A stretch of 64,000 bases of DNA from JAMXLO01 sp963776505 (lineage in GTDB: Bacteria > Pseudomonadota > Alphaproteobacteria > Acetobacterales > Acetobacteraceae). Every line of letters begins with the position of its first letter. Within the stretch, counting starts at the first letter, position 1. The translations under genes and the position numbers were made by a program. Positions 27,367 to 35,962 of this stretch are shown here, piece after piece. The DNA lies in assembly GCA_963776505.1 (NCBI GenBank), contig CAVZNH010000027.1, forward strand, positions 35,967 through 99,966, read 5' to 3'. The notes under the pieces were generated by a model. That model was not told the DNA's origin. It saw nothing but the letters and a program-made list of their open reading frames with translations, and did no database searches.

Positions 27367-27450
27367 GTCATTGCGAGAAGCGCAGCGACCAAGCAATCCG
27401 CATCATAGGTTCGCTCCGCCGAACGAGATTGCTCCGTCGCGGCGAATGAC
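27367..27450. repeat. Palindromic intergenic repeat, family A (copy 1)
   Basis: An imperfect inverted repeat of about 84 bases: the left arm begins GTCATTGCGAG and includes AAGCAATC; the right arm contains GATTGCT and ends in GAATGAC. It is the same family as the copy at 48756-48844. Such REP/MITE-like elements of the form GTCATTGCGAG...CTCGCAATGAC are known to be scattered through alphaproteobacterial chromosomes. It fills the spacer between sodB and yajC. Confidence 0.75.
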
Positions 27451-27462
27451 AATGGCTGGGTC

Positions 27463-27840
27463 CTAGCCCGCCTTCTCCTTCACCGGCCTGGGATCGTTCG
27501 CGGCGGTCGGCCGTACCACGCTGGAGATCGTATCGCGCAGCACCGTAACGCGGATATTGGGTGCGATCTCCACCTCGATCTCGCTGGACGCGACCTGCTT
27601 GCCGTCCTTGTCCGAGACCATCGGCACGCGCTGCACCGTGCCGATGATGCCGCCGCCGGTCACCACGCGGTCGCCGCGCTTCAGTGCAGCAATCATCTGG
27701 CGGTTCTCCTTCGCCTTCTGCTGCTGTGGCCGGATCAGCAGGAAGTAGAACACCACAAAGATCAGCACCAGCGGCAGGAACTGCGTGGCACTCCCGAACA
27801 TGCCGGTCACGTCCTGCGCGTAGGCGGGGGAGATAAGCAT
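27463..27840 (-). CDS. yajC: Sec translocase accessory subunit YajC
   Basis: A 125-aa inner-membrane protein. After a short periplasmic N-terminus (MLISPAYAQDVTG) comes one transmembrane helix, FLPLVLIFVVFYFLLIRPQQ, then the conserved KENRQMIAALKRGDRVVTGG. It is part of the SecDF-YajC complex. The start is set at 27840, the first Met before the family-like N-terminus; the frame is open to 27903. The usual secD and secF genes are not downstream here, since sodB is convergent. Confidence 0.93.
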   Translation of the reverse strand: MLISPAYAQDVTGMFGSATQFLPLVLIFVVFYFLLIRPQQQKAKENRQMIAALKRGDRVVTGGGIIGTVQRVPMVSDKDGKQVASSEIEVEIAPNIRVTVLRDTISSVVRPTAANDPRPVKEKAG

Positions 27841-28038
27841 TACCTGAGTTCCTGGGTTGCCTGGATTGGGCCGGGACCATAGTTGCCGCCCCCTTCCCGT
27901 CAAGCCACCGGCGCCCGATCAGCGTGCAGCACGCCACAACCAGCGCTATTGAAATGCGATTGTCGTTGCAACCCCTACCAATTCATCCGACGCTGCCGGC
28001 AATACCCGCATCGGCGGGAAACGCCAGGGAGGGCTCGC

Positions 28039-29613
28039 ATGAAGATGAATTTCAGCCGCGTCATGTCGACCATGGCGCTGCGCTTCAGGGACAACCTTGC
28101 CATCGTGAACGTCGAGCGCGACCGACGCTACACCTTTGCCGAGTATCACCGTCTCACCAATCGGATTGCCCACATGATGAGCCATGCGCTCGGTCTCGGC
28201 GCAGGCGACAAGGTGCTGCTGATCCTGGAGAACGACAATCTCAGCCTGCTGCACTTCCCGGCGATCTACAAACAGGCAGCGACCGTCGTGTTCAGCAACC
28301 TCCGCGACAGTCCCGAGGAGCAGGCGCGGCAGATCGACCACGTCAAACCGAAACTCGTGTTCATCGAGACACGCCTCGTCGCGCAGTATCGCGACCTGCT
28401 CGCCGGCCGCGGCTGCTCACTGGTGGCGATGGACCGCTCGCCCGATCTGCCGCGCGATGTGCCCTGTTTCTGGGACCTGGTGGAAGCGGCGTCCGACGCG
28501 GACAACGACGTCGAGCTCGACGTCCACGAGCATATCGCAATCCTGCGCTTCACCGGCGGCACGACGGCGCTGGGCAAGTGCGCGATGTATTCGATCGACC
28601 ACTTGCTGGCGATGCGTGACAGTTTCTATCTCACGCCTGATCTCGCCTATGACGAGGACACGAAATACCTCGCACTCACGCCGATGTCGCACGCCAGCCT
28701 CATGCCGTTCGTCGCGACGTTCTTCAGCGGCGGCGCGACCTACACGCTCAACACGCCGGATCTCACCCAATGGTGCGAGACCGTGCAGCGCGAGCGCATC
28801 ACGCAATCGCTGATGGTGCCGACGTTGCTCTACCGACTGCTCGATATGAACAGCAGCAAGACCTACGACCTCTCGTCCCTGCGCACGATGGTCTACGGTG
28901 CGGCGCCGATCGCACCTGCCGCGGTCGAACGCCTCGTCGCGGAGTTCGGCCAGATCTTCGTGCAGCTCTATGGCGCGAGCGAAACGATCATGTTCGTCTC
29001 GGCGCTCCGCAAGCACGAGCACCGCTCCGACACCGAGGCGGCACGCGCCCGGCTCGCCTCCGCCGGTCGCGTCTCCGCGGGGGTGGAGCTGATCATCGCC
29101 GACCTCGACGGCAAGCCGCTGCCCCCCGGCCAGACCGGCGAGATCTGGCTGCGCACGCGCGCGACGATCGGCGGCTATTACGGCAATCCCGAGGCCACGG
29201 CTGCGGAGTTCGAAAACGGCTTCTGGAAGTCGGGCGATGTCGGCTATGTCGACGAGGACGGCTATCTGTTCATCGTCGATCGCAAGAAGGACATGATCAT
29301 CACCGGCGGCTTCAATGTCTACGCGATCGAGGTCGAGGGCGCGCTGGTCGAACATCCTGCCGTGCTGATGTCCGCCGTGGTGGGCATTCCGCATCCGGAT
29401 TGGGGCGAGGCGGTGCATGCCGAGGTCATCCTGCGCGACGGCGCAACCGTGACGGAGGAGGAACTGATCGCCCACGCGAAGCAGCTTCTCGGCAGCTACA
29501 AGGCGCCGAAGACGGTCAGCTTCGTCGCCGAGCTGCCGTTATCGCCGGTCGGCAAGGTGCTGCGCCGGCAGGTTCGCCAGCGCTACTGGGTCGGGCGCGA
29601 CCGGCTGGTCTAG
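28039..29613 (+). CDS. AMP-dependent acyl-CoA synthetase/ligase
   Basis: A 524-aa member of the ANL superfamily that activates a carboxylic acid through an acyl-AMP. The P-loop region reads ILRFTGGTTALGKCAMYS, an unusual form of the common T-S-G-T-T-G-x-P-K-G motif. Other conserved parts are VQLYGASETIM, GDVGYVDEDGYLFIVDRKKD and, at the end, LSPVGKVLRRQVRQRYW with the catalytic Lys. AGGGAGGG lies 5 bases before ATG 28039. The substrate is probably a fatty or aromatic acid but cannot be deduced. Confidence 0.88.
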   Translation: MKMNFSRVMSTMALRFRDNLAIVNVERDRRYTFAEYHRLTNRIAHMMSHALGLGAGDKVLLILENDNLSLLHFPAIYKQAATVVFSNLRDSPEEQARQIDHVKPKLVFIETRLVAQYRDLLAGRGCSLVAMDRSPDLPRDVPCFWDLVEAASDADNDVELDVHEHIAILRFTGGTTALGKCAMYSIDHLLAMRDSFYLTPDLAYDEDTKYLALTPMSHASLMPFVATFFSGGATYTLNTPDLTQWCETVQRERITQSLMVPTLLYRLLDMNSSKTYDLSSLRTMVYGAAPIAPAAVERLVAEFGQIFVQLYGASETIMFVSALRKHEHRSDTEAARARLASAGRVSAGVELIIADLDGKPLPPGQTGEIWLRTRATIGGYYGNPEATAAEFENGFWKSGDVGYVDEDGYLFIVDRKKDMIITGGFNVYAIEVEGALVEHPAVLMSAVVGIPHPDWGEAVHAEVILRDGATVTEEELIAHAKQLLGSYKAPKTVSFVAELPLSPVGKVLRRQVRQRYWVGRDRLV

Positions 29614-29642
29614 TCGACGAAGTTACCCTTAAGAGGGGGCCG

Positions 29643-30497
29643 ATGGACCAGCGCCTGATCGAACTTGCCAGCCGCATCGCCGACGCGCTGGAACGTCTGG
29701 CACCGGCACCACCGGAGGCGGTCGATCTCGCGTCGGCCGAGGCCTTCGTCTGGCATCCGTCGCCGCCGCATCTGGCGCCTGTGGCCAAGGTCTCGCGGGT
29801 CGATATCGCACTACTGCAAGGCGTGGAGCGGCAGAAGCAGATCCTGCTGGACAACACGCTGCGCTTCGCCCGCGACCTGCCGGCGAACAACGCCATGCTG
29901 TGGGGCGCGCGCGGCATGGGCAAGTCGTCCCTGGTGAAGGCCGTGCACGCGGTCACCAACGCCCAACTGCCCGGCAGCCTGGCACTGGTGGAGATCCATC
30001 GCGAGGATGTCCGTTCACTGCCCGAGCTGCTCAATGTCCTGCGCGGCAGGCCACGCCGCTGCCTGATCCTGTGCGACGACCTGTCATTCGAGCGCGAGGA
30101 TTCCGACTACAAGGCGCTGAAGTCGATCCTGGAGGGTGGCATCGAGGGGCGCCCCGACAACGTGCTGTTCTACGCCACCTCCAACCGCCGCCACCTGATG
30201 CCCCGCGACATGATCGAGAACGAGCGCGCCACCGCGATCAACCCATCCGAAGCGACCGAGGAGAAGGTGTCACTGTCCGACCGCTTCGGCCTCTGGCTCG
30301 GTTTCCACAACTGCGACCAGGACACGTTCTTCGCCATGGTCGACGGCTACGCCACCAGCATGCAGTTGCCGATCGAAACCGACGCCCTGCACGCCGAGGC
30401 AATCGAATGGTCGATGACCCGCGGCGCGCGCTCCGGCCGCGTGGCCTGGCAATTCATCCAGGATCTTGCCGGCCGGCTGGGAGTGAAGCCGGCCTGA
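29643..30497 (+). CDS. DUF815 family AAA-type ATPase
   Basis: A 284-aa P-loop ATPase. Walker A is GARGMGKSSLVKAVH near residue 90, Walker B CLILCDDLSFE near residue 143, and the family block DYKALKSILEGGIEGRPDNV follows. Members of DUF815 have no firm function. AGAGGGGG precedes the ATG, and only 29 bases separate it from the acyl-CoA ligase, so the two may be co-transcribed. Its stop is at the very edge of the truncated convergent cfa gene. Confidence 0.9.
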   Translation: MDQRLIELASRIADALERLAPAPPEAVDLASAEAFVWHPSPPHLAPVAKVSRVDIALLQGVERQKQILLDNTLRFARDLPANNAMLWGARGMGKSSLVKAVHAVTNAQLPGSLALVEIHREDVRSLPELLNVLRGRPRRCLILCDDLSFEREDSDYKALKSILEGGIEGRPDNVLFYATSNRRHLMPRDMIENERATAINPSEATEEKVSLSDRFGLWLGFHNCDQDTFFAMVDGYATSMQLPIETDALHAEAIEWSMTRGARSGRVAWQFIQDLAGRLGVKPA

Positions 30498-30499
30498 CG

Positions 30500-31512
30500 T
30501 AAACGCGGCAAACCGGTCGCGCCAATGCTGGAGCGTGTAATCGTAGTGGCGGCGCAGCACTTCCATGTCAGCGACCCAGAGGCCAACACGCTCGGTGGCG
30601 GCGAAGACTTCGGAGAGCGAGGGCGTGTAGGCGCCGGGAAAGATATATTTGCGGATGAACGGCCCGGTTGTGCCCGGAGGCGTCATGCGGCCGATGCAGT
30701 GGACGAGTGCGTAGCCGTCTTCAGTCAGCAGTTCGCCGATCTTGCTGAAATATTCGCCGAAATGGCCGATACCGACGTGCTCCATCATGCCGACGGAGAC
30801 CACGCGATCAAAGCGGCCGGACGAGCTTGCGGTAGTCAACTTCGAGGAATTCCACCTGCTGCGCTCACGCCAGCCGCCTGCGCACGTTCGCGCGCCACGC
30901 TGATCTGCGAGGGCGAGACGTTAATGGCCGTCACACGCGCGCCAGTGAACCGGGCCAGGTAAATCGCGAGCGACCCCCAGCCGGAGCCGATCTCGGCGAC
31001 CGCCATGCCTGGACGCAGGTCCAGCTTAGCCGCGATCCGTTGAAGCTTGTTCAACTGCGCCTGTTCGATCGTTTCGTGTGCGGGGTCCTCAAAGAAGGCG
31101 CATGAGTAGTTGAGCCCTTCGTCCAGGAACAACCGATAAATAGCGGTATCGATATCGTAATGGTGCCGCGCATGCGAGCGGCGACGCCGATCGGATTCGC
31201 CTGATGCCAGCGCCGCGCGGCCCGCCAGACCTGCCGAAGCAGGCGCTGAGAGGCATGCCCGAAGAGGCCCGCCCGATTGAGCGAAAACAGCCCCATGAGA
31301 CCGCCGACGTCAGTCCCCTCCTCGAAGGTCAGCGTCCCGTCCATGTAGGCCTCACCGGCATACAGTTCGGGGTTGAGGGCGAGTTTCACCTCAAGAGCAC
31401 GATCATGTAGCCGCAGGGTAACGGTCGGACCGGGCGCCTTGTCCCCGAAACTGTGCAGTCTCCCGCCGCTGTCGAACACGCGAAGTGTTCCCGTCTGGAT
31501 GAATTTTGTCAC
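30500..31512 (-). pseudogene. cfa: Decayed cyclopropane-fatty-acyl-phospholipid synthase
   Basis: From GTG 31512 the frames read TKFIQTGTLRVFDSGG, then (after a shift near 31180) RSHARHHYDIDTAIYRLFLD and the SAM-binding EIGSGWGSLAIYLARFTG. After a shift near 30862 comes VEFLEVDYRKL, and after a shift near 30830 FDRVVSVGMMEHVGIGHFGE. Similarity ends at LQHWRDRFAAF near 30510; the last about 50 residues of the family are missing, because DUF815 coding sequence begins there. Three indels plus a lost C-terminus, which contains essential parts of the enzyme, argue for a true pseudogene. Some indels may be base errors. Confidence 0.75.
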
Positions 31513-31575
31513 GCTTCTCGAATTCGTATCGGCTGCGCCTAGGCTTTTCGTCGGGCAATCAGGGAGGGGCCCGCC

Positions 31576-31842
31576 ATGTGGGATTTCCTGTCGTTCGATA
31601 CCTTCATCACGCCGAAGATCATCCGTGCCGTGTTCGCCCTGGGCCTGTTGCTGATCGCAATCGCCACCTTGATCCGGGTGATCCTGGGTCTCTGGCAACT
31701 CAGCCTGCTCTCCGGCGTCATCCTGCCGCTGATCGGCGCCTGCGTCGTCGTGCTGCTGTGGCGGATCTACTGCGAGCTGATCCTGGTGTTCTTCGATATG
31801 CGCGACAAGCTCGCCGATCTCGCCTCGCGGCCACGCAGTTGA
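31576..31842 (+). CDS. DUF4282-like small membrane protein
   Basis: An 88-aa protein, MWDFLSFDTFITPKIIRAVF at the start, with two hydrophobic helices (residues about 17-38 and 43-65) and an amphipathic end RIYCELILVFFDMRDKLADL. This is the pattern of DUF4282 proteins, whose function is unknown. AGGGAGGGG lies before the ATG. It stands between the cfa remnant and serS, convergent with serS. Confidence 0.82.
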   Translation: MWDFLSFDTFITPKIIRAVFALGLLLIAIATLIRVILGLWQLSLLSGVILPLIGACVVVLLWRIYCELILVFFDMRDKLADLASRPRS

Positions 31843-31845
31843 TCG

Positions 31846-33120
31846 TCAGTCAGACGCGATGCGCTCCATCCCGCCCATATAGGGCCACAGCACGGCTGGG
31901 ATCAGGATAGAGCCGTCCGCCTGCTGGTGATTCTCCATCACCGCGATCAGCGCACGTCCCACCGCGACGCCAGAGCCGTTCAGCGTGTGCAGATGCGCGA
32001 TGGTCTTGCCATCAGCCGACCGGAATCGCGCGTTCATCCGCCGTGCCTGGAAGTCGCGGCAGTTGGAACAGGAGCTGATCTCGCGCCACGCCTGCTGACC
32101 AGGCAGCCAAGCCTCCAGATCGTAAGTCTTCACCGCTCCGAACCCGGTATCGCCGGACGACAGAACAATGCGGCGAAACGGTACCTCAAGCAGGGTCAGC
32201 ACCTTCTCGGCGCACTGCGTCATGCGCTCGTGCTCATCGGCGCTGCGGTCGGGATGCACGATCGAGACCATCTCCACCTTGCGGAACTGGTGCTGGCGCA
32301 GCATGCCGCGCGTGTCGCGGCCCGCCGCTCCCGCCTCCGAGCGGAAGCAGTCTGTCAGCGCAGTGACGCGCATCGGCAGAGCCTTTTCAGCGAGGATGTC
32401 GTCCATCACCAGCGCGGTCAGCGGTACCTCGGCTGTTGGGATAAGCCACCTTCCGTCCGTCGTCTGGAACAGCGTATCGGCAAACTTCGGCAGCTTGTCG
32501 GTACCATAGGCCGTGGCGTCGTTCACCAGCGACGGCACCACGTATTCTGTGTAGCCGTGCTCGCGCGTGTGCAGGTCGATCATGAACTGCCCGAGCGCCC
32601 GCTCCAGCCGCGCCAGCGGGCCGCGCAGCACGACGAACCGCGTGCCCGCAAGTTTCGCCGCGGTCGCAAAGTCCATCATGCCGAGCGCCTCGCCCAGCTC
32701 GAAATGCTGCTTCGGCTGAAACCCGAGATCGCGCGGCTCGCCATGCTGCTTCAGCACGATGTTGGAGGTCTCATCGGGGCCATCCGGTACATCCGGATCA
32801 AGCACGTTGGGCAAGCCCTCGAGCACCCGCCTGATCGCCTCATCCAGCGCGGCCGAACGCTTTTCCAGATCCTCCATTTCGCCGCGCAACGCCACCGCCT
32901 CGGCTTCCAGCGCCGTAGTATCAGCACCGGCTCGCTTGCCCTGCCCCACTTCGCGGGAAATCGTATTGCGTCGCGCCTGCTTCTCCTGCAGCGCGGTCAG
33001 GGCACCGCGCCTCTCCGCATCCTGCGCTAGGATCTCCGACGACACCGGCGCCAACCCACGCCGCGCAAGCGCGGCATCGAAGCCCACCGGGTCGCCACGG
33101 ATGGCACGGATGTCATGCAT
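31846..33120 (-). CDS. serS: Seryl-tRNA synthetase
   Basis: A 424-aa class II aminoacyl-tRNA synthetase. An N-terminal coiled-coil arm (residues about 30-105) precedes the catalytic domain with TEVPLTALVMDDIL, motif 2 FRSEAGAAGRDTRGMLRQHQ and motif 3 NGSGVAVGRALIAVMENHQ. It charges tRNA-Ser and tRNA-Sec. It is the last gene of the minus-strand housekeeping block, separated from tatC by a long palindromic repeat. Length and ends are normal. Confidence 0.97.
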   Translation of the reverse strand: MHDIRAIRGDPVGFDAALARRGLAPVSSEILAQDAERRGALTALQEKQARRNTISREVGQGKRAGADTTALEAEAVALRGEMEDLEKRSAALDEAIRRVLEGLPNVLDPDVPDGPDETSNIVLKQHGEPRDLGFQPKQHFELGEALGMMDFATAAKLAGTRFVVLRGPLARLERALGQFMIDLHTREHGYTEYVVPSLVNDATAYGTDKLPKFADTLFQTTDGRWLIPTAEVPLTALVMDDILAEKALPMRVTALTDCFRSEAGAAGRDTRGMLRQHQFRKVEMVSIVHPDRSADEHERMTQCAEKVLTLLEVPFRRIVLSSGDTGFGAVKTYDLEAWLPGQQAWREISSCSNCRDFQARRMNARFRSADGKTIAHLHTLNGSGVAVGRALIAVMENHQQADGSILIPAVLWPYMGGMERIASD

Positions 33121-33140
33121 GGGTCCACCTCTGCTTCCCC

Positions 33141-33228
33141 GTCATGGCCGGCCTTGGGCCGGCCATCCACGTCTCCCTTGTTCAGCTCCAACAAAGGCGT
33201 GGATAGCCGGGCCAAGCCCGGCCATGAC
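33141..33228. repeat. Long palindromic intergenic repeat, family B
   Basis: The left arm at 33141-33171 (GTCATGGCCGGCCTTGGGCC...) and the right arm at 33198-33228 (...GGGCCAAGCCCGGCCATGAC) are 31-base near-perfect inverted repeats around a 26-base centre that is itself partly self-complementary. This is a common dispersed element type in alphaproteobacterial genomes (CGTCATGGCCGGGCTT...CCACG). It lies between tatC and serS and could form a strong RNA hairpin between them. Confidence 0.8.
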
Positions 33229-33234
33229 GACCGG

Positions 33235-34020
33235 TTACACTTCTACAGGTTTCGGCTCCACCATCCTCGCCGCAATGATGGAGATTTCGTAAAGCGCGAT
33301 CAGCGGCACTGCGAGGCCAGTCTGCGTGATGACATCGGGCGGTGCCAGGATCGCCGCGATCACGAACATCCCGACATAGGCATAGCGGCGAAACCGCCTC
33401 AGTCCCTTCGATGAGATGATCCCCACCTTGGCGAGCAGCGTCAGCAGTACCGGCAGCTCGAACGTCAGGCCGAACGCGAAGATCAGCTTCATCACCAGGT
33501 CGAGATACTCGGACACGCGCGGCAGCAGCTCGATCGGCACGCCGCCGCCGCCCGTCGGATCCTGGAAGCTGGCGAAGAACTTCCAGGCGAACGGAAACAC
33601 AAAGTAGTACGCCAGCGCCGCGCCGAGGAAGAACAGCACGGGCGTTGCCAGCAGGAACGGCAGCAGCGCGCGCTTCTCGCTGCGATACAGGCCAGGCGCA
33701 ACGAACAGCCAGATCTGGTTGGCGATGATCGGAAACGCGATGAACGCGCCGGCAAAGAACGCCACCTTGATGCGCGTGAAGAACGCCTCGTAGAGCTGCG
33801 TGTAGATCAGGTGCGGATCGGGATTGCCCTGCGAGCGCAGCACGCCCGCCAACGGCTCGGCCAGGAAGAAGTAGATCCGGCTCGAGAAGTAGTACGACGC
33901 CATGAAGCAGATCAGGAAGGCGCCGATCGACCACATGAGCCGGCGGCGGAGCTCGACCAGGTGCTCGAGCAGCGGCATCGGCTTGTCGTTGATCGGATCG
34001 TCTTCTTCGATATCGGCCAT
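33235..34020 (-). CDS. tatC: Sec-independent protein translocase TatC
   Basis: A 261-aa polytopic membrane protein with six helices. Family motifs are MPLLEHLVELRRRLMWSIGA near the N-terminus, the periplasmic loop around PDPHLIYTQLYEAFFTRIK, and FPIIANQIWLFVAPGL. TatC recognises twin-arginine signal peptides and forms the export channel with TatA/TatB. It lies 9 bases after tatB. Length is typical. Confidence 0.97.
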   Translation of the reverse strand: MADIEEDDPINDKPMPLLEHLVELRRRLMWSIGAFLICFMASYYFSSRIYFFLAEPLAGVLRSQGNPDPHLIYTQLYEAFFTRIKVAFFAGAFIAFPIIANQIWLFVAPGLYRSEKRALLPFLLATPVLFFLGAALAYYFVFPFAWKFFASFQDPTGGGGVPIELLPRVSEYLDLVMKLIFAFGLTFELPVLLTLLAKVGIISSKGLRRFRRYAYVGMFVIAAILAPPDVITQTGLAVPLIALYEISIIAARMVEPKPVEV

Positions 34021-34029
34021 GGTCGCGGA

Positions 34030-34575
34030 TCAGGCTGACAGCCGTGCGCGGCGCTGCTGCACGACATTCGGTGGAATGAACGCCGGCGGTTCCGCTCCGT
34101 CGGTGTCGTGTGCCGCCTCTGGGTGCACAAGGTTCGGTGGCACGAAAGCTGGCGCCCGCGGCAAACATGGCGCAGCGGAGACCACAGGTTCCTCCGGCGC
34201 CGGCGCTTCTATGACCGGGCTCTCGATCCCCGGTTCGCTGACGGCAATCTCCTCGACCGACGTGACCGCGGGCGTCGCCGGTTCCAACGGGTTGGATGCG
34301 AACGTCGCGCGGATCGAACCGTCCGCATCGATCGTCTTCTCCAACTCGCCACGGATGTCGAAGTTACGGATCTCATTGATTGACGCGCGCACCTCGCTCA
34401 GGTCCGCTTCGCGTACCATCTCGTCGACATGGGTCTGGAATTCGGCGGCCATGCGGCGCGCCTTCTTGACCCAGCCGGTCACGGCGCGGATGGCCGCCGG
34501 CATGTCCTTGGGCCCAATCGCGATCATCGCGACCACGGCGATCAAGGCGAACTCAGACCAGGCGAAATCAAACAT
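34030..34575 (-). CDS. tatB: Sec-independent protein translocase TatB
   Basis: A 181-aa protein. The N-terminal membrane helix WSEFALIAVVAMIAIGPKDMP has the TatB-type ending with Gly-Pro, followed by the amphipathic helix AIRAVTGWVKKARRMAAEFQ. A long Pro/Ala/Glu-rich C-terminal tail with repeats of PPAFIPPNVV/APAFVPPNLV follows. It pairs with TatC as the substrate receptor. No tatA lies next to it; only 25 bases separate it from scpB. Confidence 0.92.
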   Translation of the reverse strand: MFDFAWSEFALIAVVAMIAIGPKDMPAAIRAVTGWVKKARRMAAEFQTHVDEMVREADLSEVRASINEIRNFDIRGELEKTIDADGSIRATFASNPLEPATPAVTSVEEIAVSEPGIESPVIEAPAPEEPVVSAAPCLPRAPAFVPPNLVHPEAAHDTDGAEPPAFIPPNVVQQRRARLSA

Positions 34576-34600
34576 GGTGACAGTTAGCAGTTAGCGACGG

Positions 34601-35207
34601 TCAGTTACCAGTGGTCGGCGCCTCCGCCGACGCCGTTTCACCTTGTTCACTGACCACCGTTTCATTGGCCGCCGGTTCATTGACCACAACCGAGAGCGGC
34701 TCAAGCAGCAGATCCTCGCGACGTGGCAGCTCACGCAGGTCCTTCAGCCCGAACTGAGCGAGGAACTGCGGCGTTGTCCCCCACAGTGTCGGCCGACCGG
34801 GGCTTTCCCGGCGCCCCTTGGGCGCGATCAGATTGGCCTCGAGCAGCGAGTTCGAGCGTCTGCTGCGACAGGCTGGTGCCGCGGATCTCCTCGACCTCGG
34901 GTCGCGTCACCGGCTGATGATAGGCAATGATCGCCAGCGTCTCCATCGCGACGCGCGGCAGGCGGCGGGGTATCTCGATCACCTTGCGCAGCAATGGCGC
35001 GAGGTCCGGCGCGGTGCGGAACTGCACGCCGCCGCCAATTTCGGCCAATTCCACCCCACGTCCGGCATAGCGCTCGCGCAACGCGGCAATCACCGCATCG
35101 GCATCCATGTCTTCCGGCAGTAGCTGCGACAGCGCGCGCGCGCCCACCGGTCCTGCGCTGGCGAACACCAATGCCTCGGCCAGACGCAGGGCTTCATCCT
35201 CGGTCAT
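34601..35207 (-). CDS. scpB: Segregation and condensation protein ScpB (one frame break)
   Basis: About 202 aa after bridging a base near 34850. The N-terminal winged-helix part reads MTEDEALRLAEALVFASAGP, then ETLAIIAYHQPVTRPEVEEI and RGTSLSQQTLE. The rest, LLEANLIAPKGRRESPGRPT and LWGTTPQFLAQFGLKDLREL, resumes in the next frame and ends at 34601. ScpB joins ScpA and SMC in the condensin-like complex that organises the chromosome. Its start overlaps the scpA stop (ATGA). Because the gene is important for segregation, a base error is more likely than loss. Confidence 0.9.
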
Positions 35208-35962
35208 GCGCCCTCCTCTACCCCGCTTGGCACGCGCCGCACCAGGATCGGGCCGAACGCCTGCTCCTGCCGGAGGCGCACGTCGCCGCTGCGCGCCAGT
35301 TCGAGCCCAGCCAGCAGCGTGCTGGCGAGTGCCGCCCGACGCTCCAGCACGCCGCCGATCGTATCAGGCAGGAACAGCTCGAGGCTGGCCCAATCCGGCA
35401 GGCTGCCCAGCAACACTCCCAGTCGCTGCAGCGCATCCTTCACGCTCCACAGCGTGAGCGGACGCGCCTGATAGCGCCGCCCGCTCGCCCGCCGGCGCAT
35501 CGATTGCAGATATGACCGCACCAGCGATCCAAGCTCCAGCGACAGCCGCGAGCGGTCGATTTCCGTATGGTCCTCCGGTGCGCCCCTCGCGAACACCTCG
35601 TGGCCAAGCTGTGGCCGGCCTGACAGCCAGACCGCCGCTGCGCGGATCGCGGAGAGATCGCGCAACCGCGCGGCCAGCACATCGGCGGCCTGCTCGCCGT
35701 CCTCGGTGTCGGCTCCCTCGGGCAACAGCAGACGGGACTTCAGCCAGGCGAGCCACGCCGCCATCACCAGCCAGTCGGCGGCAAGTTCCAGCCGGATGCG
35801 TCGCGCACCCTCGATCACCGCCAGGTACTGTTCCACCAGCGCCAGGATCGAGATCTTTGCCAGGTCCACCTTCTGCGCCCGGGCAAGGTCGAGCAGCAGG
35901 TCCAGTGGGCCCTCGAACCCCTCCAACCGCAGGACGAGGTGATCAGCCTCAGATGTGGACAT
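35204..35962 (-). CDS. scpA: Segregation and condensation protein ScpA
   Basis: A 252-aa kleisin. It starts MSTSEADHLVLRLEGFEGPL followed by DLLLDLARAQKVDLAKISIL, the SMC-head-binding N-terminal domain, and ends with a winged helix (around ASTLLAGLELARSGDVRLRQ). The start is set at ATG 35962 because the family N-terminus begins there; the frame is open upstream into the M50 gene. It overlaps the M50 gene by 14 bases and scpB by 4, indicating coupled translation. Confidence 0.94.
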   Translation of the reverse strand: MSTSEADHLVLRLEGFEGPLDLLLDLARAQKVDLAKISILALVEQYLAVIEGARRIRLELAADWLVMAAWLAWLKSRLLLPEGADTEDGEQAADVLAARLRDLSAIRAAAVWLSGRPQLGHEVFARGAPEDHTEIDRSRLSLELGSLVRSYLQSMRRRASGRRYQARPLTLWSVKDALQRLGVLLGSLPDWASLELFLPDTIGGVLERRAALASTLLAGLELARSGDVRLRQEQAFGPILVRRVPSGVEEGA

